In this document: piece by piece, positions 1-6,260 of the stretch | Layout of the letters: each line of letters begins with the position of its first letter | Numbering within the stretch: position 1 is the first letter of the stretch | DNA from: Firmicutes bacterium UBA3572 | GTDB lineage: Bacteria; Bacillota; Desulfotomaculia; Desulfotomaculales; Desulforudaceae | Reading direction: 5' to 3' | Length of the DNA stretch: 16,837 nucleotides | Assembly (NCBI GenBank): GCA_002375985.1 | Contig: DFNH01000010.1 | Coordinates: 1-16,837 of the forward strand | Translations under genes and position numbers: made by a program | Notes under the pieces: model-generated | Seen by the model: the letters and a program-made list of their open reading frames with translations, nothing else | What the model was told of the DNA's origin: nothing | Database searches by the model: none

Positions 1-20
1 AGTAGGTCGCCGCCGGAACT
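1..20 (+). rRNA. rrf: 5S ribosomal RNA, 3' end only (cut by window edge)
   Basis: The first bases, agtaggtcgccgccgga, match the conserved 3' terminal strand of bacterial 5S rRNA (…GGGAGAGTAGGTCGCCGCC…). The same string recurs at 212-228 inside a longer 5S-like segment. The rest of the gene lies left of the window. A terminator hairpin follows directly, as expected for the last gene of an rRNA operon. The exact mature 3' end is not certain. Confidence 0.7.
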
Positions 21-28
21 AAAAATGA

Positions 29-66
29 GGGCCCTGGTTGAAAAGACCGGGGTCCTACTTGTTTTG
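29..66 (+). terminator. Intrinsic terminator after the 5S gene
   Basis: GGGCCCTGGT (29-38) pairs with ACCGGGGTCC (46-55) over ten positions, with G-U wobbles, around a seven-base loop. A T-rich run follows (tacttgtttt). It would end the rRNA transcript. Confidence 0.7.
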
Positions 67-107
67 GGGGTCAAGTTAAGGGCGGGTTTCCTAGTCTTTA
101 CGAATAC

Positions 108-229
108 GGCCATAGCCAGGAATTTTGTACCCTCTGACGACTGACGACCGACGACTGACGACCGTTTCCGCTCTCCAGCGCCGATGGTACTTGGGGGCCG
201 ACCCCTGGGAGAGTAGGTCGCCGCCGGAA
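108..229 (+). pseudogene. Degenerate second 5S rRNA gene
   Basis: Positions 170-229 carry the 3' half of a 5S rRNA: the conserved GCGCCGATGGTAC block (178-190), then the GGGAGAGTAGGTCGCC block. A 9-bp match to the 5S 5' region (GGCCATAGC) occurs at 108-116, roughly the right distance away. The middle, which should hold the conserved CCCGTTCCCAT and CGAACACGGAAGTTAAG blocks, is replaced by unrelated sequence including a 7-bp tandem repeat. The 5' strand of helix I is also missing, so the closing stem cannot form. The right half is certain; the 5' boundary is a guess. Confidence 0.6.
135..162 (+). repeat. Short tandem repeat, four 7-bp units
   Basis: Four consecutive 7-mers read TGACGAC, TGACGAC, CGACGAC, TGACGAC. 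They lie where the middle of the second 5S-like gene should be, so they look like part of the rearrangement that destroyed it. Confidence 0.75.
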
Positions 230-237
230 CTAAATGT

Positions 238-285
238 GAAAACCCCTGGTTCAGCGATGAAGGAACCCGGGGTTTTCCTTGTTGT
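238..285. terminator. Bidirectional intrinsic terminator
   Basis: A 14-bp stem with one mismatch (AAAACCCCTGGTTC against GAACCCGGGGTTTT) encloses a short loop. T-rich sequence follows on the plus strand (ccttgttgttt), and on the minus strand the hairpin ends in TTTTCACATTT. It can end the 5S remnant transcript from the left and the HEPN gene, whose stop codon is at 286, from the right. Confidence 0.75.
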
Positions 286-786
286 TTAGGTCAGTTGTTC
301 GGCTAGGCGTAGCAGAAAAGCACGGAAAGACCCAACTTCCCGGAGAAACTCTGCATAAACGGCATCCATCCGGTCGAGAAGCGGTTTTAAGCGTTCCCAA
401 TCCAGAAGGTACCCGTAGACGTTACGGAAAACATGCCGAAAGCGCAGGTATTCGTCCAGCTTCCAGCGCAGTTCCTCGGAAATAACGGCGGGGCGCAGGC
501 CGGGAACGGTCACCGTCATCCGTACCAACAGTTGCTTATGCCACTCGGGGGAATCTGGAAGACGCCCGTTAATATCGCCCGCAATGATTTCGAAGACGTC
601 CTCGATGCCGGTGTAAAAATCGTGGAGCAAGCTGCCGAAGCCCCGCAGATCGAGCGTGCCGGGGCGGGATCCCTGAAAAGCCCGCGTTGCGGTCCGGGTT
701 TCTTCGACGGTGTGCTGCAGGGTCTGCAGCACGTGGTCGATCTGTCCTACCAGGGACAGGATTTCTTCTCTATTTTTTGCTACCAT
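286..786 (-). CDS. HEPN/HepT-like protein, toxin half of a HEPN-MNT pair
   Basis: This is a 166-residue all-helical protein starting at ATG 786 (MVAKNREEIL). Near residues 112-122 it has the HEPN signature region RFRHVFRNVYGY, followed by a DWERLKPLLDRM helix, as in HepT-like families. HEPN RNases of HepT type normally carry R-X4-H-X-Y; here the histidine position reads Asn (R-H-V-F-R-N-V-Y). The protein may therefore be a variant subfamily or a non-catalytic member. The start overlaps the 3' end of the upstream MNT gene by 17 bp, a typical antitoxin-toxin coupling. An in-frame start 66 bp upstream would add 22 unconserved-looking residues. By family knowledge, HepT cleaves RNA and is silenced by its MNT partner. 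The pair is inferred, not proven active. Confidence 0.75.
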   Translation of the reverse strand: MVAKNREEILSLVGQIDHVLQTLQHTVEETRTATRAFQGSRPGTLDLRGFGSLLHDFYTGIEDVFEIIAGDINGRLPDSPEWHKQLLVRMTVTVPGLRPAVISEELRWKLDEYLRFRHVFRNVYGYLLDWERLKPLLDRMDAVYAEFLREVGSFRAFLLRLAEQLT

Positions 787-1171
787 TATGCTCACCTCGC
801 GTGGCCAGAAGCTTCCCCTCCCGTCGGATGGCGTCTGCCAGCCAGGGTGCACATCCGTCCAAATCCACCAGATCCACCGCGAATGCGCTGGTGGCGTTCA
901 GACGGGAAAGCAATTGGAAGTAGGCGGACTTGGGTAAACCGGTGGCGGCTAGATCGATGTCCGAATGCGCCCGGAACCGACCCGGCCGCACCAGGGATCC
1001 GAATAGCCAGACCTCGGCTGCGCCGTATTGGTCCACCAGGATTCGGGACAGCCGGGCCGCCGTTCTTTCGGCCTCCCGGGCCCGCTTCCGCCTGCTTGCT
1101 TCTTCTTCTTCTTGTCTGGATTTCCAGGCCTCAACATAGGACTGAAAGACGGCCTCTTCCACGGCTATCAC
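770..1171 (-). CDS. MNT-type nucleotidyltransferase, antitoxin half of a HEPN-MNT pair
   Basis: This is a minimal nucleotidyltransferase with the Pol-beta superfamily core FGSLVRPGRFRAHSDIDL: the GS motif, then D-I-D metal ligands. A later VDLVDL strand can supply the third acidic residue. The N-terminal 40 residues are a charged helix rich in Glu/Lys/Arg. In HEPN-MNT systems this partner neutralises HepT, in studied cases by adding AMP to a tyrosine near the HEPN motif, and that tyrosine is present downstream. The start is uncertain. GTG 1171 has an AGGA very close upstream, GTG 1162 has it at 11 nt, and GTG 1234 gives the longest frame but no clear ribosome binding site. It overlaps the HEPN gene by 17 bp. 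Confidence 0.75.
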   Translation of the reverse strand: MIAVEEAVFQSYVEAWKSRQEEEEASRRKRAREAERTAARLSRILVDQYGAAEVWLFGSLVRPGRFRAHSDIDLAATGLPKSAYFQLLSRLNATSAFAVDLVDLDGCAPWLADAIRREGKLLATRGEHNGSKK

Positions 1172-1226
1172 CGTCCTGCCACAACCGAAAGGATGGCGGG
1201 GTGGAACCGTTTTGTCGTGCACCACC

Positions 1227-1245
1227 CGTTGCACCGGCTACCGGT
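1227..1245. repeat. 19-bp dispersed repeat, copy 1
   Basis: CGTTGCACCGGCTACCGGT occurs here, upstream of the MNT gene, and identically at 9523-9541. It contains the imperfect palindrome ACCGGCTACCGGT. Its function is unknown. Confidence 0.6.
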
Positions 1246-1421
1246 ATTGTAACGCGTCTTGCCGCGGGCGGCAACGTAACCGGGGAAAAGTGCCGAAAAA
1301 GGAGCTGCATCGCGGTTGAAAACCTTGGTGCACCGCCTGAGCATCTATGTCCCGCCTTCTCCCGAGAGACATAAGGGCTTGCTGGCGGGGTGAAGCCGGT
1401 CGGGTTAGATCCGTACATTAC

Positions 1422-1449
1422 AAAAATACCCCCGGCTCCCGCCGGGGGC
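1422..1449 (-). terminator. Intrinsic terminator of the double-cubane operon
   Basis: A perfect 8-bp GC stem, CCCCCGGC (1429-1436) with GCCGGGGG (1441-1448), has a 4-base loop and is followed on the minus strand by TATTTTTG. It lies 80 bp past the stop of the broken Mop gene and closes the operon running from 4466. The rest of 1246-1421 holds GC-rich inverted repeats, but no gene was recognised there. Confidence 0.85.
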
Positions 1450-1530
1450 TTTGCGTTCCTGCTACTGGAAACGGCCTTCGTCGTCCCGTGCCTGGGCCGG
1501 TGGCTACTTGCCCAGCGCGACGTTCACGGC

Positions 1531-1739
1531 CTAGAACAAAGCCGTTACGGTGTCACCTTCCTGAAAGCCGCACTCTTCCAGCGAATCGCGCGTCATCGTC
1601 CGACGATACGTACAGGGCGTCGTCACCGCGGCCGATTTTAAGCGTCACCTGGGTGGGCCATAAGACCCCCGGTCTTGATGGACACGATTTCACCCTGCCA
1701 AACGTTGCGTACCCCCAGTTTGTGCTGCTCGATTTCCAC
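1531..1739 (-). pseudogene. Molybdenum-pterin-binding Mop/TOBE protein, double frameshift
   Basis: Three reading-frame pieces together make one Mop/TOBE domain of about 68 residues, the normal length of a Mop protein. GTG 1739 follows a good GGGAGGG site. Frame one reads EQHKLGVRNVWQGEIVSIKTGGLMA. Frame two continues QVTLKIGRGDDALYVSSD. Frame three ends TRDSLEECGFQEGDTVTALF and a TAG stop at 1531-1533. The order and spacing match the family pattern (ARNxxxGxVxxIxxGxVxAxVxL…TxxSxxxLGLxxGxxVxALx). Two extra bases explain it: one in a CCC run near 1651-1657, one near 1592-1605. Mop proteins bind molybdate or tungstate or pterin cofactor. The gene is fourth in the operon, 39 bp after yedF. It is either broken or affected by sequencing errors. 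Confidence 0.75.
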
Positions 1740-1778
1740 GTCAATCCCTCCCGGTTACAGTTTTTCCAGTCTTCCAGC

Positions 1779-2402
1779 TTACCCCCAGGTGATCACGCCG
1801 CCGTCGAGCATCAGGTTCAGCACCTCGTAGGCGTTGGTCGGCCGGCCCACCGCAAGTTTACCCTCCAGGCCGAAGTAGTTGATGCAGGTGCCGCATACCA
1901 GGACCAAGACTCCTTTTTGCTCGAGATCCCGCAGCGGCTCCACCAGGTCTGAACCTTCCGCGGCCAGTTTGGCTCCGGTATTGACCAGGACGATGTACTG
2001 CGGCCGGCGTTCGGACAGGGCTAGCGTGTTCAGGAGTTGGGCCAGGATCCGCTTGCCCAGTTCGACACTGCCGTGCCCCAGAGATTCGCTCTGGATGACC
2101 AGGGTACGCGTGGCGACGGACGGTCGGCCGCAGGACGGCGCCTCCGCGACGGGCTTCTCCGGGGGTGTTGGTACAGGCTCTTCCGCTCCCGGAGTCCCCG
2201 AGGTGACGGTGATCTGCCAGCGGTCACCTTGGCGGGTGGTTTGACCGCGGTATCCCTGGCTTTGCACGGCGCGCAGGACGTTTTGCACCGCTTCGGCGTT
2301 ATCCAGCAGCACCCGGAACGCGGTTTCGCCCTGTTTGATGGCCTCCAAAACCATTAGCACGGGCTGGGGGCAAGGTCGGCCCCGGACGTCAATTTCTTTC
2401 AC
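1779..2402 (-). CDS. yedF: YedF-family sulfurtransferase-like protein (selenium metabolism type)
   Basis: This 207-residue protein has two domains. Residues 1-70 are a TusA/SirA-like fold with the R-G-x-P-C-P-Q-P motif (Cys11), the site that carries persulfide in TusA. Residues 95-207 are a DsrE-like domain ending in VCGTCINYFGL with Cys170 and Cys173, then a typical amphipathic tail. This pairing matches the YedF family often found near selenium-use genes. The start is GTG 2402 with GAGG about ten bases upstream. It begins 47 bp after the activase stop, on the same strand. Function is inferred: sulfur or selenium handling, perhaps feeding cluster or cofactor sulfur to the neighbouring metalloproteins. 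No selD or selA is visible in the window. Confidence 0.85.
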   Translation of the reverse strand: MKEIDVRGRPCPQPVLMVLEAIKQGETAFRVLLDNAEAVQNVLRAVQSQGYRGQTTRQGDRWQITVTSGTPGAEEPVPTPPEKPVAEAPSCGRPSVATRTLVIQSESLGHGSVELGKRILAQLLNTLALSERRPQYIVLVNTGAKLAAEGSDLVEPLRDLEQKGVLVLVCGTCINYFGLEGKLAVGRPTNAYEVLNLMLDGGVITWG

Positions 2403-2449
2403 TCTTTTTCGACCTCGCTTGTGGTATATTTGCCCATCGGGCGCGTTAG

Positions 2450-3253
2450 TTATCCCCGGTGGCCGGTTGCCGGACGGCCCGGCGGCCTCTCGCGGGCCAA
2501 CAGTGCCGCTCCGAGAGCGCCGGAAAACTGGCAGAGTTCGGGAGCGACCAGGGGCACGCCCAGACGCTTCTCCAGGGCCTGCCGTACACCGGGGTTCCGA
2601 GCCACCCCACCGGTAAAGGCTATCGGGGCGCCCGGCGCGTATCCCAGCCGCTTCGCCATACTGGCGAGGCGGCGGGCGATGGCTTCGTGGAGGCCGCGGG
2701 CGATCTGTTCTTTGGGTACGCCTTCAGCCAAAAGCCCTACCACCTCCGATTCGGCGAAAACGGTGCACATGCTGTTGATGGCCGCCGGTTCGGCCTCCCG
2801 GCCCAGGGCGCCCAATTCACCGACTTCGACGCCTAGGGCGGTGGCCAGCACGGTCAGAAAACGCCCCGTGCCTGCCGCGCACTTGTCGTTCATCACGAAG
2901 TCCAGCACCCGCCCGTTCGGCGCGATCCGGATCACTTTACTGTCCTGCCCGCCGATATCGATCACCAGGCTGGCCTCAGGCACGAGATAACGGGCGCCAC
3001 GGGCGTGGCAGGTGATTTCGGTTGCCGTCCAGTCGGCGAAGGAGAGCACGATTCGCCCGTAACCGGTGGCCACAACGGCGGTCACCGCCGCTTCGTCCAG
3101 GCGGGCGCGGTGCAAAAGCTCCTGATAGGCCTCGTGACTGGCCTGCCGGGGATTCCAGCCGGTAGGCCGTTCGAGATAATAACTGACTCCGTTTTCATTT
3201 AGGAGCACTACCTTGGTCGCCACCGAACCGACGTCGATCCCGGCGGTAAACAC
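2450..3253 (-). CDS. Acyl-CoA dehydratase-type activase (double-cubane protein reductase)
   Basis: This 267-residue ATPase belongs to the BadF/BadG/BcrA/BcrD (HgdC) superfamily. Visible landmarks are the phosphate-binding GIDVGSVATK (5-14), VIDIGGQDSKVI (98-109), CAAGTGRF with Cys125, SMCTVFAESEV with Cys163, and the C-terminal FTGGVARNPGV. The two cysteines are those that hold a [4Fe-4S] cluster between the two subunits of the dimer. ATP hydrolysis drives one-electron transfer at very low potential to a partner. The partner is encoded 64 bp upstream in the same operon and is a double-cubane protein rather than a two-subunit dehydratase, so this is best read as the DCCP reductase. The ATG start is clear and the length is normal. 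Confidence 0.9.
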   Translation of the reverse strand: MFTAGIDVGSVATKVVLLNENGVSYYLERPTGWNPRQASHEAYQELLHRARLDEAAVTAVVATGYGRIVLSFADWTATEITCHARGARYLVPEASLVIDIGGQDSKVIRIAPNGRVLDFVMNDKCAAGTGRFLTVLATALGVEVGELGALGREAEPAAINSMCTVFAESEVVGLLAEGVPKEQIARGLHEAIARRLASMAKRLGYAPGAPIAFTGGVARNPGVRQALEKRLGVPLVAPELCQFSGALGAALLARERPPGRPATGHRG

Positions 3254-3317
3254 GTCGCACCTCCCCTCGTTGCCAGATTTGGTTTGGCATGGCCTGCAGA
3301 CGCGGCGTCGGCTGCCC

Positions 3318-4466
3318 TCAGCCCAGCATCTCCAGGAAGGCGGCGATGCGGACGTTGAGCTGCTGCGTGTCGGACGGAGAGTAGTCGGTTTCCAGGTGCA
3401 GGTAGGGCCGGCCGGTTTTTTCCCGGACCGTTTCGGCCAACCGATGGGCTTCGATATTATAGGTGTGGCAGGCCTGCCAGGTCAGGTCGATTACGCCGTC
3501 CACCTCGAACTCCGCGATCATCCGGGTTACCAGCTCCATCCGGGCGGTGTTCCAGGTCATGCAGGAGCAGGGGATGCGGAGGTATTTTTGGGCCAGGGAG
3601 GCCAGCGGATCGGCGGCCTCCGGGTCGGCTTCGAGTGGCAGGGTTTTGTAGCCGGTGCAGAATTCCTGGGCTACCACCACCGCTCCATTTTCCTCCGCCA
3701 ACCGGATCACTTTCTCGCTGCCGAGACCCTGCGGACAGCCGGTGACCAGCAGCCGCGGCGCCTCCGGACGGCCGAAGTGGTGACCTTTGGCGGCCAGTTC
3801 CTCCACCTCGTCGCAGAGCTGGTGCAGTTGGGCGGTCACCGCGCGGCGGTCGGTGACGAACCCGCTCAGCCAGGAGGCGGTCAGCACCTGTACCCCGGAA
3901 AGAAGCGCGGGTTTGCGGCGGTTCAACTCATGCAGCCGGCGGCGCGCCCGGTTTTCCTCATTTTTTATCCGGATCGCTTCCCGGATTTTGGCGTCGGTGA
4001 TTTTCACCTGGAAAGCTTCTTCCAAAGCTTCCTTGAACCGCCGGACCTCCCCGGTCCACAGTGCCAGCGACGCCGGGTCGTTGGGGGACTGGGGCAGGTG
4101 CATCAGGTGTAGGGGCTTCAACTCGGCCATCAGTTCAAACATTTTCTTTTTTCCGTCGCAGGTGGTTTCCCCCACAATCAGGTCGGCGGCCATGAAAAAG
4201 GGGCAGGTGTCGGTGGCCGCAAACCCGTAGGAGGACTTGATCAGGGGACAGAGGTTGCGCGGCAGGATCTCTTCGGCGGCCGGAATCGGGTCTTTCTTGG
4301 TGCCGCAAAGGCCGATGGGAATCGCCCCCGCCGCCAGGATCAGTTCTTCGGGGGCGTAGGTGCAGTAGGTACCCACCACCCGGCGGCCGTCCTCCTTGGC
4401 TTGTTTAACTCGGGCAGCATTGCCTTTTTTCATTTCTTCGAAAATCTGCATGCTTTGGATTGCCAA
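3318..4466 (-). CDS. Double-cubane cluster protein (2-hydroxyacyl-CoA dehydratase D family)
   Basis: The product has 382 residues from TTG 4466, which lies six bases after AGGGAGGGG. Longer in-frame starts up to 4586 lack such a site. Family landmarks: TYCTYAPEELILAAGAIP (33-50, Cys35), NLCPLIKSSYGF (Cys73), ETTCDGKKKMFELM (Cys103), a long middle helical segment, then VTGCPQG, EFCTGYKTL, CSCMTWN and WQACHTYNIEAHR. One chain carrying all these, with no second dehydratase subunit beside it, resembles the double-cubane cluster protein studied in Carboxydothermus, which holds an [8Fe-9S] cluster and reduces small molecules with ATP-driven electrons. Its physiological substrate is unknown. The activase gene follows directly. 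A plain hydroxyacyl-CoA dehydratase subunit is the less likely alternative. Confidence 0.85.
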   Translation of the reverse strand: MAIQSMQIFEEMKKGNAARVKQAKEDGRRVVGTYCTYAPEELILAAGAIPIGLCGTKKDPIPAAEEILPRNLCPLIKSSYGFAATDTCPFFMAADLIVGETTCDGKKKMFELMAELKPLHLMHLPQSPNDPASLALWTGEVRRFKEALEEAFQVKITDAKIREAIRIKNEENRARRRLHELNRRKPALLSGVQVLTASWLSGFVTDRRAVTAQLHQLCDEVEELAAKGHHFGRPEAPRLLVTGCPQGLGSEKVIRLAEENGAVVVAQEFCTGYKTLPLEADPEAADPLASLAQKYLRIPCSCMTWNTARMELVTRMIAEFEVDGVIDLTWQACHTYNIEAHRLAETVREKTGRPYLHLETDYSPSDTQQLNVRIAAFLEMLG

Positions 4467-4686
4467 CGGCTTCCCCTCCCTTAAGTGATGGCTCGTTTTT
4501 CTACAAGTAGCAATAACTTTCCTTTGTTGCAGTAATGACTTTTGCTTATACATGCGCCGTTTTCTGGGCTGAAGCATAACCAACAATTATTAAAGCAACC
4601 CAAACCGGTGGGGATCTAGGGATCTATAACAAGGACTTGGTTCTGAAATGGCGCCAGATCTGGACAGAAACCATTGACTGATGTTA

Positions 4687-4692
4687 TATAAT
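4687..4692 (+). promoter_or_regulatory. Possible -10 element for the DUF1858 gene
   Basis: A perfect TATAAT lies 34 bp before the GTG start. The best -35 (TGGACA, 4661-4666) is 20 bp away, and TTGACT (4674-4679) is too close, so the promoter is not firmly defined. The divergent region 4467-4720 must also hold the promoter of the double-cubane operon, but no convincing one was seen. Confidence 0.35.
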
Positions 4693-4720
4693 GTAAAGTA
4701 ATGCTGAAAGGGGGAGCAAG

Positions 4721-4921
4721 GTGATTACCGGGGAAATGACCATCCTGAGCGTTATTGAACAATATCCGGAAACGCGGCGGGTGTTTGACGCTTACGGCGC
4801 ACAGTGCGAGAGTTGTCTTTGCTGTACTTACCTGTTTGAAACACTGGCCGAGGTGGCTCGGCGACACGGGTTTGCGCTGGACCGGTTACTGGCCGACTTG
4901 AACCGTGCCGCCGGCTTATAG
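4721..4921 (+). CDS. DUF1858 small redox-disulfide protein
   Basis: This 66-residue protein contains one complete DUF1858 domain: TILSVIEQYPETRRVFDAYG, then the cysteine cluster CESCLCC (Cys29, 32, 34, 35), then FETLAEVARRHGFALDRLLADLN. The family includes a redox disulfide domain linked with hybrid-cluster proteins and other iron-sulphur or redox proteins; its chemistry is unproven. The GTG start at 4721 follows AAGGGGGAG closely; ATG 4736 is an alternative five codons in. It is transcribed divergently from the double-cubane operon and ends 13 bp before the converging HydG stub. A single gene with its own promoter seems likely. Confidence 0.85.
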   Translation: MITGEMTILSVIEQYPETRRVFDAYGAQCESCLCCTYLFETLAEVARRHGFALDRLLADLNRAAGL

Positions 4922-4934
4922 CCCGGGCAGCGCT

Positions 4935-5147
4935 TCAAGAGGCACCGCGGCGGGCGGTGGCGAAAAGCGCCGCGGTCAGCTCCGGGTCGCGTACGTTCAC
5001 CAGCACCGCCGTTTCCGCGGGGGTCAGGCCCTGAAGTTCCCGCGCCTTCTCCAGGATTTCGGCCACCTCTGCGCGTTCCGGATCGGCCTTGGTTTCCAGG
5101 AGGCGCCGGAGGGCCGCGTCGTCGATGAAGTCTTTCCGTTGTTCCAT
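4935..5147 (-). pseudogene. hydG: HydG N-terminal stub ([FeFe] hydrogenase maturase remnant)
   Basis: The 70-residue frame reads FIDDAALRRLLETKADPERAEVAEILEKARELQGLTPAETAVLVNVRDPELTAALFATARRG, then a stop. This is the N-terminal region of HydG, the radical-SAM tyrosine lyase that makes CO and cyanide ligands for the H-cluster. The normal protein is about 470 residues and continues with the radical-SAM CxxxCxxC segment, which is absent here; neither frame beyond the stop resembles it. The stub therefore cannot act as a maturase. It suggests a former hyd maturation gene next to the hydrogenase genes, lost by deletion between here and the DUF1858 gene. An intact hydG must exist elsewhere if HydA here is active. 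The 237 bp upstream (5148-5384) hold nothing I recognise. Confidence 0.75.
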
Positions 5148-5384
5148 TTCCTCGTACTTGCGTATTTCCGCCAGACGCGCTTCGCGCTAGCGGTGTTCCG
5201 CCGGGGATAACACACCGGATCTCTCTTTTCTCCCAAAGGGCTATGCGGCCGGGGCCCGCTTCGTCCGCCGGGCGCGGCACCGTTTGGTAATAGATTTAGA
5301 CCGGCAGCGCAGGTTTGATGACTCTTCTGGAGAGCCGCGCCGAGCCTGCCGGCGCCGTACGCGCGGCCCAGCCTGCGGCCCTCC

Positions 5385-5864
5385 TCAGCCGCAGAACAAA
5401 ACCGGCGAAGCGCGCGGCAGTGCCGAGGCCTCCGCCTTGGGAGCGGCGAAGACGGCGTGGACGGTTTCCACCAACATGTCCACCAAGTGGGGCAGCGGTT
5501 CCCTGGAGGCACCCACGATTTCCACGCCGGCCCGGTTGAGATGCAGGAGCACCTTGGGGGCGGGGGCCAGGGCCACCGCTTCGGCCATGGCCGGCGTGAT
5601 TTCGCCCGTCATCCCATGCGGAATGATCACGGCGATGGTGCCCACAATGACGTTCGCGGCGGCGACGTTCCGGATAACCGCGTTTTCGCCGGTAGCGCCG
5701 TTGTTGGCGCCGGCCCGGAGCATGGCCGCCGTGGCTAGGGCGTTGGTTCCCAGGGCGAGGATTTCGGCCTTTTCGTCCGGGAAGGCCCGGCGGAGCTTTT
5801 CGACCATCAGCCGGCCGAGACCGCCGCCCTGTCCGTCGATCACTACGATCTGCGGATGGGACAT
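5385..5864 (-). CDS. DUF3842 family protein
   Basis: This 159-residue protein begins with a nucleotide-binding-like strand and glycine loop, IVVIDGQGGGLGRLMVEKLR. Conserved blocks follow: LGTNALATAAMLRAGANNGATGENAV, ANVIVGTIAVIIPHGMTGEITPAMAEAVA and HLNRAGVEIVGASREPLPHLVDMLVETV. These match DUF3842, a family of unknown function common in anaerobic Firmicutes. The start is ATG 5864 with a purine-rich GGAGG-containing leader; an upstream in-frame ATG at 5966 would run through a terminator hairpin and is unlikely. A clear promoter at 6065-6093 and a 190-nt leader with alternative hairpins precede it. The last 25 residues, after HAVFAAPK, look like a non-conserved tail. Confidence 0.85.
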   Translation of the reverse strand: MSHPQIVVIDGQGGGLGRLMVEKLRRAFPDEKAEILALGTNALATAAMLRAGANNGATGENAVIRNVAAANVIVGTIAVIIPHGMTGEITPAMAEAVALAPAPKVLLHLNRAGVEIVGASREPLPHLVDMLVETVHAVFAAPKAEASALPRASPVLFCG

Positions 5865-5903
5865 CTTCTCTTCTCGCCTCCGGCGGGTCTTGCGTAGACG
5901 AAC

Positions 5904-5955
5904 AAAAAACCACGGAGCCAACCCTCTTTCGCAGAGGGCCAGAAAGCCTCCGTGG
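5904..5955 (-). terminator. Attenuator/terminator in the DUF3842 leader
   Basis: On the minus strand CCACGGAG pairs with CTCCGTGG (5948-5955 with 5910-5917), with an inner CCCTCT/AGAGGG stem (5933-5938 with 5922-5927). Six T residues follow (5909-5904). No minus-strand gene lies upstream for it to end, and the DUF3842 start is 40 bp downstream, so it probably acts on that gene's own leader transcript. Confidence 0.75.
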
Positions 5956-5957
5956 CC

Positions 5958-6032
5958 TTGGTTCATCGTTGGTATCGGTGGTTAGCCCGTCCGGATGAAC
6001 CAACCCGCCCTTCGTAGTCGGGCCGTTCATCC
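5958..6032 (-). promoter_or_regulatory. Alternative-hairpin leader upstream of the DUF3842 gene (candidate riboregulator)
   Basis: Three copies of one arm occur in the leader. In minus-strand order they are GGATGAAC (6032-6025), GTTCATCC (6000-5993) and GATGAAC (5967-5961). The middle arm can pair with the first, enclosing a GCCC/GGGC hairpin, or with the third, forming a 10-bp TTGGTTCATC/GATGAACCAA stem. The two stems exclude each other and lie just before the terminator. It matches no riboswitch class I can recall with confidence. Confidence 0.5.
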
Positions 6033-6064
6033 CATGCGCATTGATCCACTTACTCTCCATCCTA

Positions 6065-6093
6065 ATTGTAGCCGTCCGGCGGAAAGGAAGCAA
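6065..6093 (-). promoter_or_regulatory. Promoter for the DUF3842 gene
   Basis: On the minus strand TTGCTT (6093-6088) and TACAAT (6070-6065) are separated by exactly 17 bp, a good housekeeping-sigma promoter. Transcription would start near 6058 and give a leader of about 195 nt. Confidence 0.6.
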
Positions 6094-6171
6094 GTTCCCA
6101 AAAAAATTTTTGTCGGTTGCAGGAAATACCTGGTCAACATCGAATACCGCACTAAAAACTATTTAACAATG

Positions 6172-6190
6172 CCGCGGCACGACGCCGCGG
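6172..6190. repeat. GC-rich hairpin CCGCGGC/GCCGCGG
   Basis: Perfect 7-bp arms (6172-6178 and 6184-6190) flank a 5-base loop, with no T tract on either side. It lies between the divergent leaders of the DUF3842 gene and the hydrogenase remnant. Role unknown. Confidence 0.5.
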
Positions 6191-6216
6191 GTGCGGGGCG
6201 GGCGACGAAGGAAGTT

Positions 6217-6256
6217 TTCTAAACCGTCTGAAAGAGTTCTAAACCGTCCGAAAGAG
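6217..6256 (+). repeat. Tandem 20-bp repeat in the hydrogenase leader
   Basis: Two adjacent 20-bp units (6217-6236 and 6237-6256) differ at one base. Each reads TTCTAAACCGTCYGAAAGAG. They precede a terminator hairpin and could be a tandem protein-binding or RNA element. Confidence 0.7.
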
Positions 6257-6260
6257 GATG

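Noticed and set aside
433..1374. 313-residue plus-strand open frame
   Set aside because: Opposite to the HEPN and MNT genes, with low-complexity proline/leucine/arginine stretches and no family resemblance.
3213..4112. 299-residue plus-strand open frame
   Set aside because: Antisense of the double-cubane protein and activase genes.
4600..4680. Terminator or riboswitch between the divergent DCCP and DUF1858 genes
   Set aside because: No stable stem with a T tract is visible there.
6142..6170. Possible Rex operator (TTTAACAA half site)
   Set aside because: Only one half matches; the other arm agrees at about three of seven positions.
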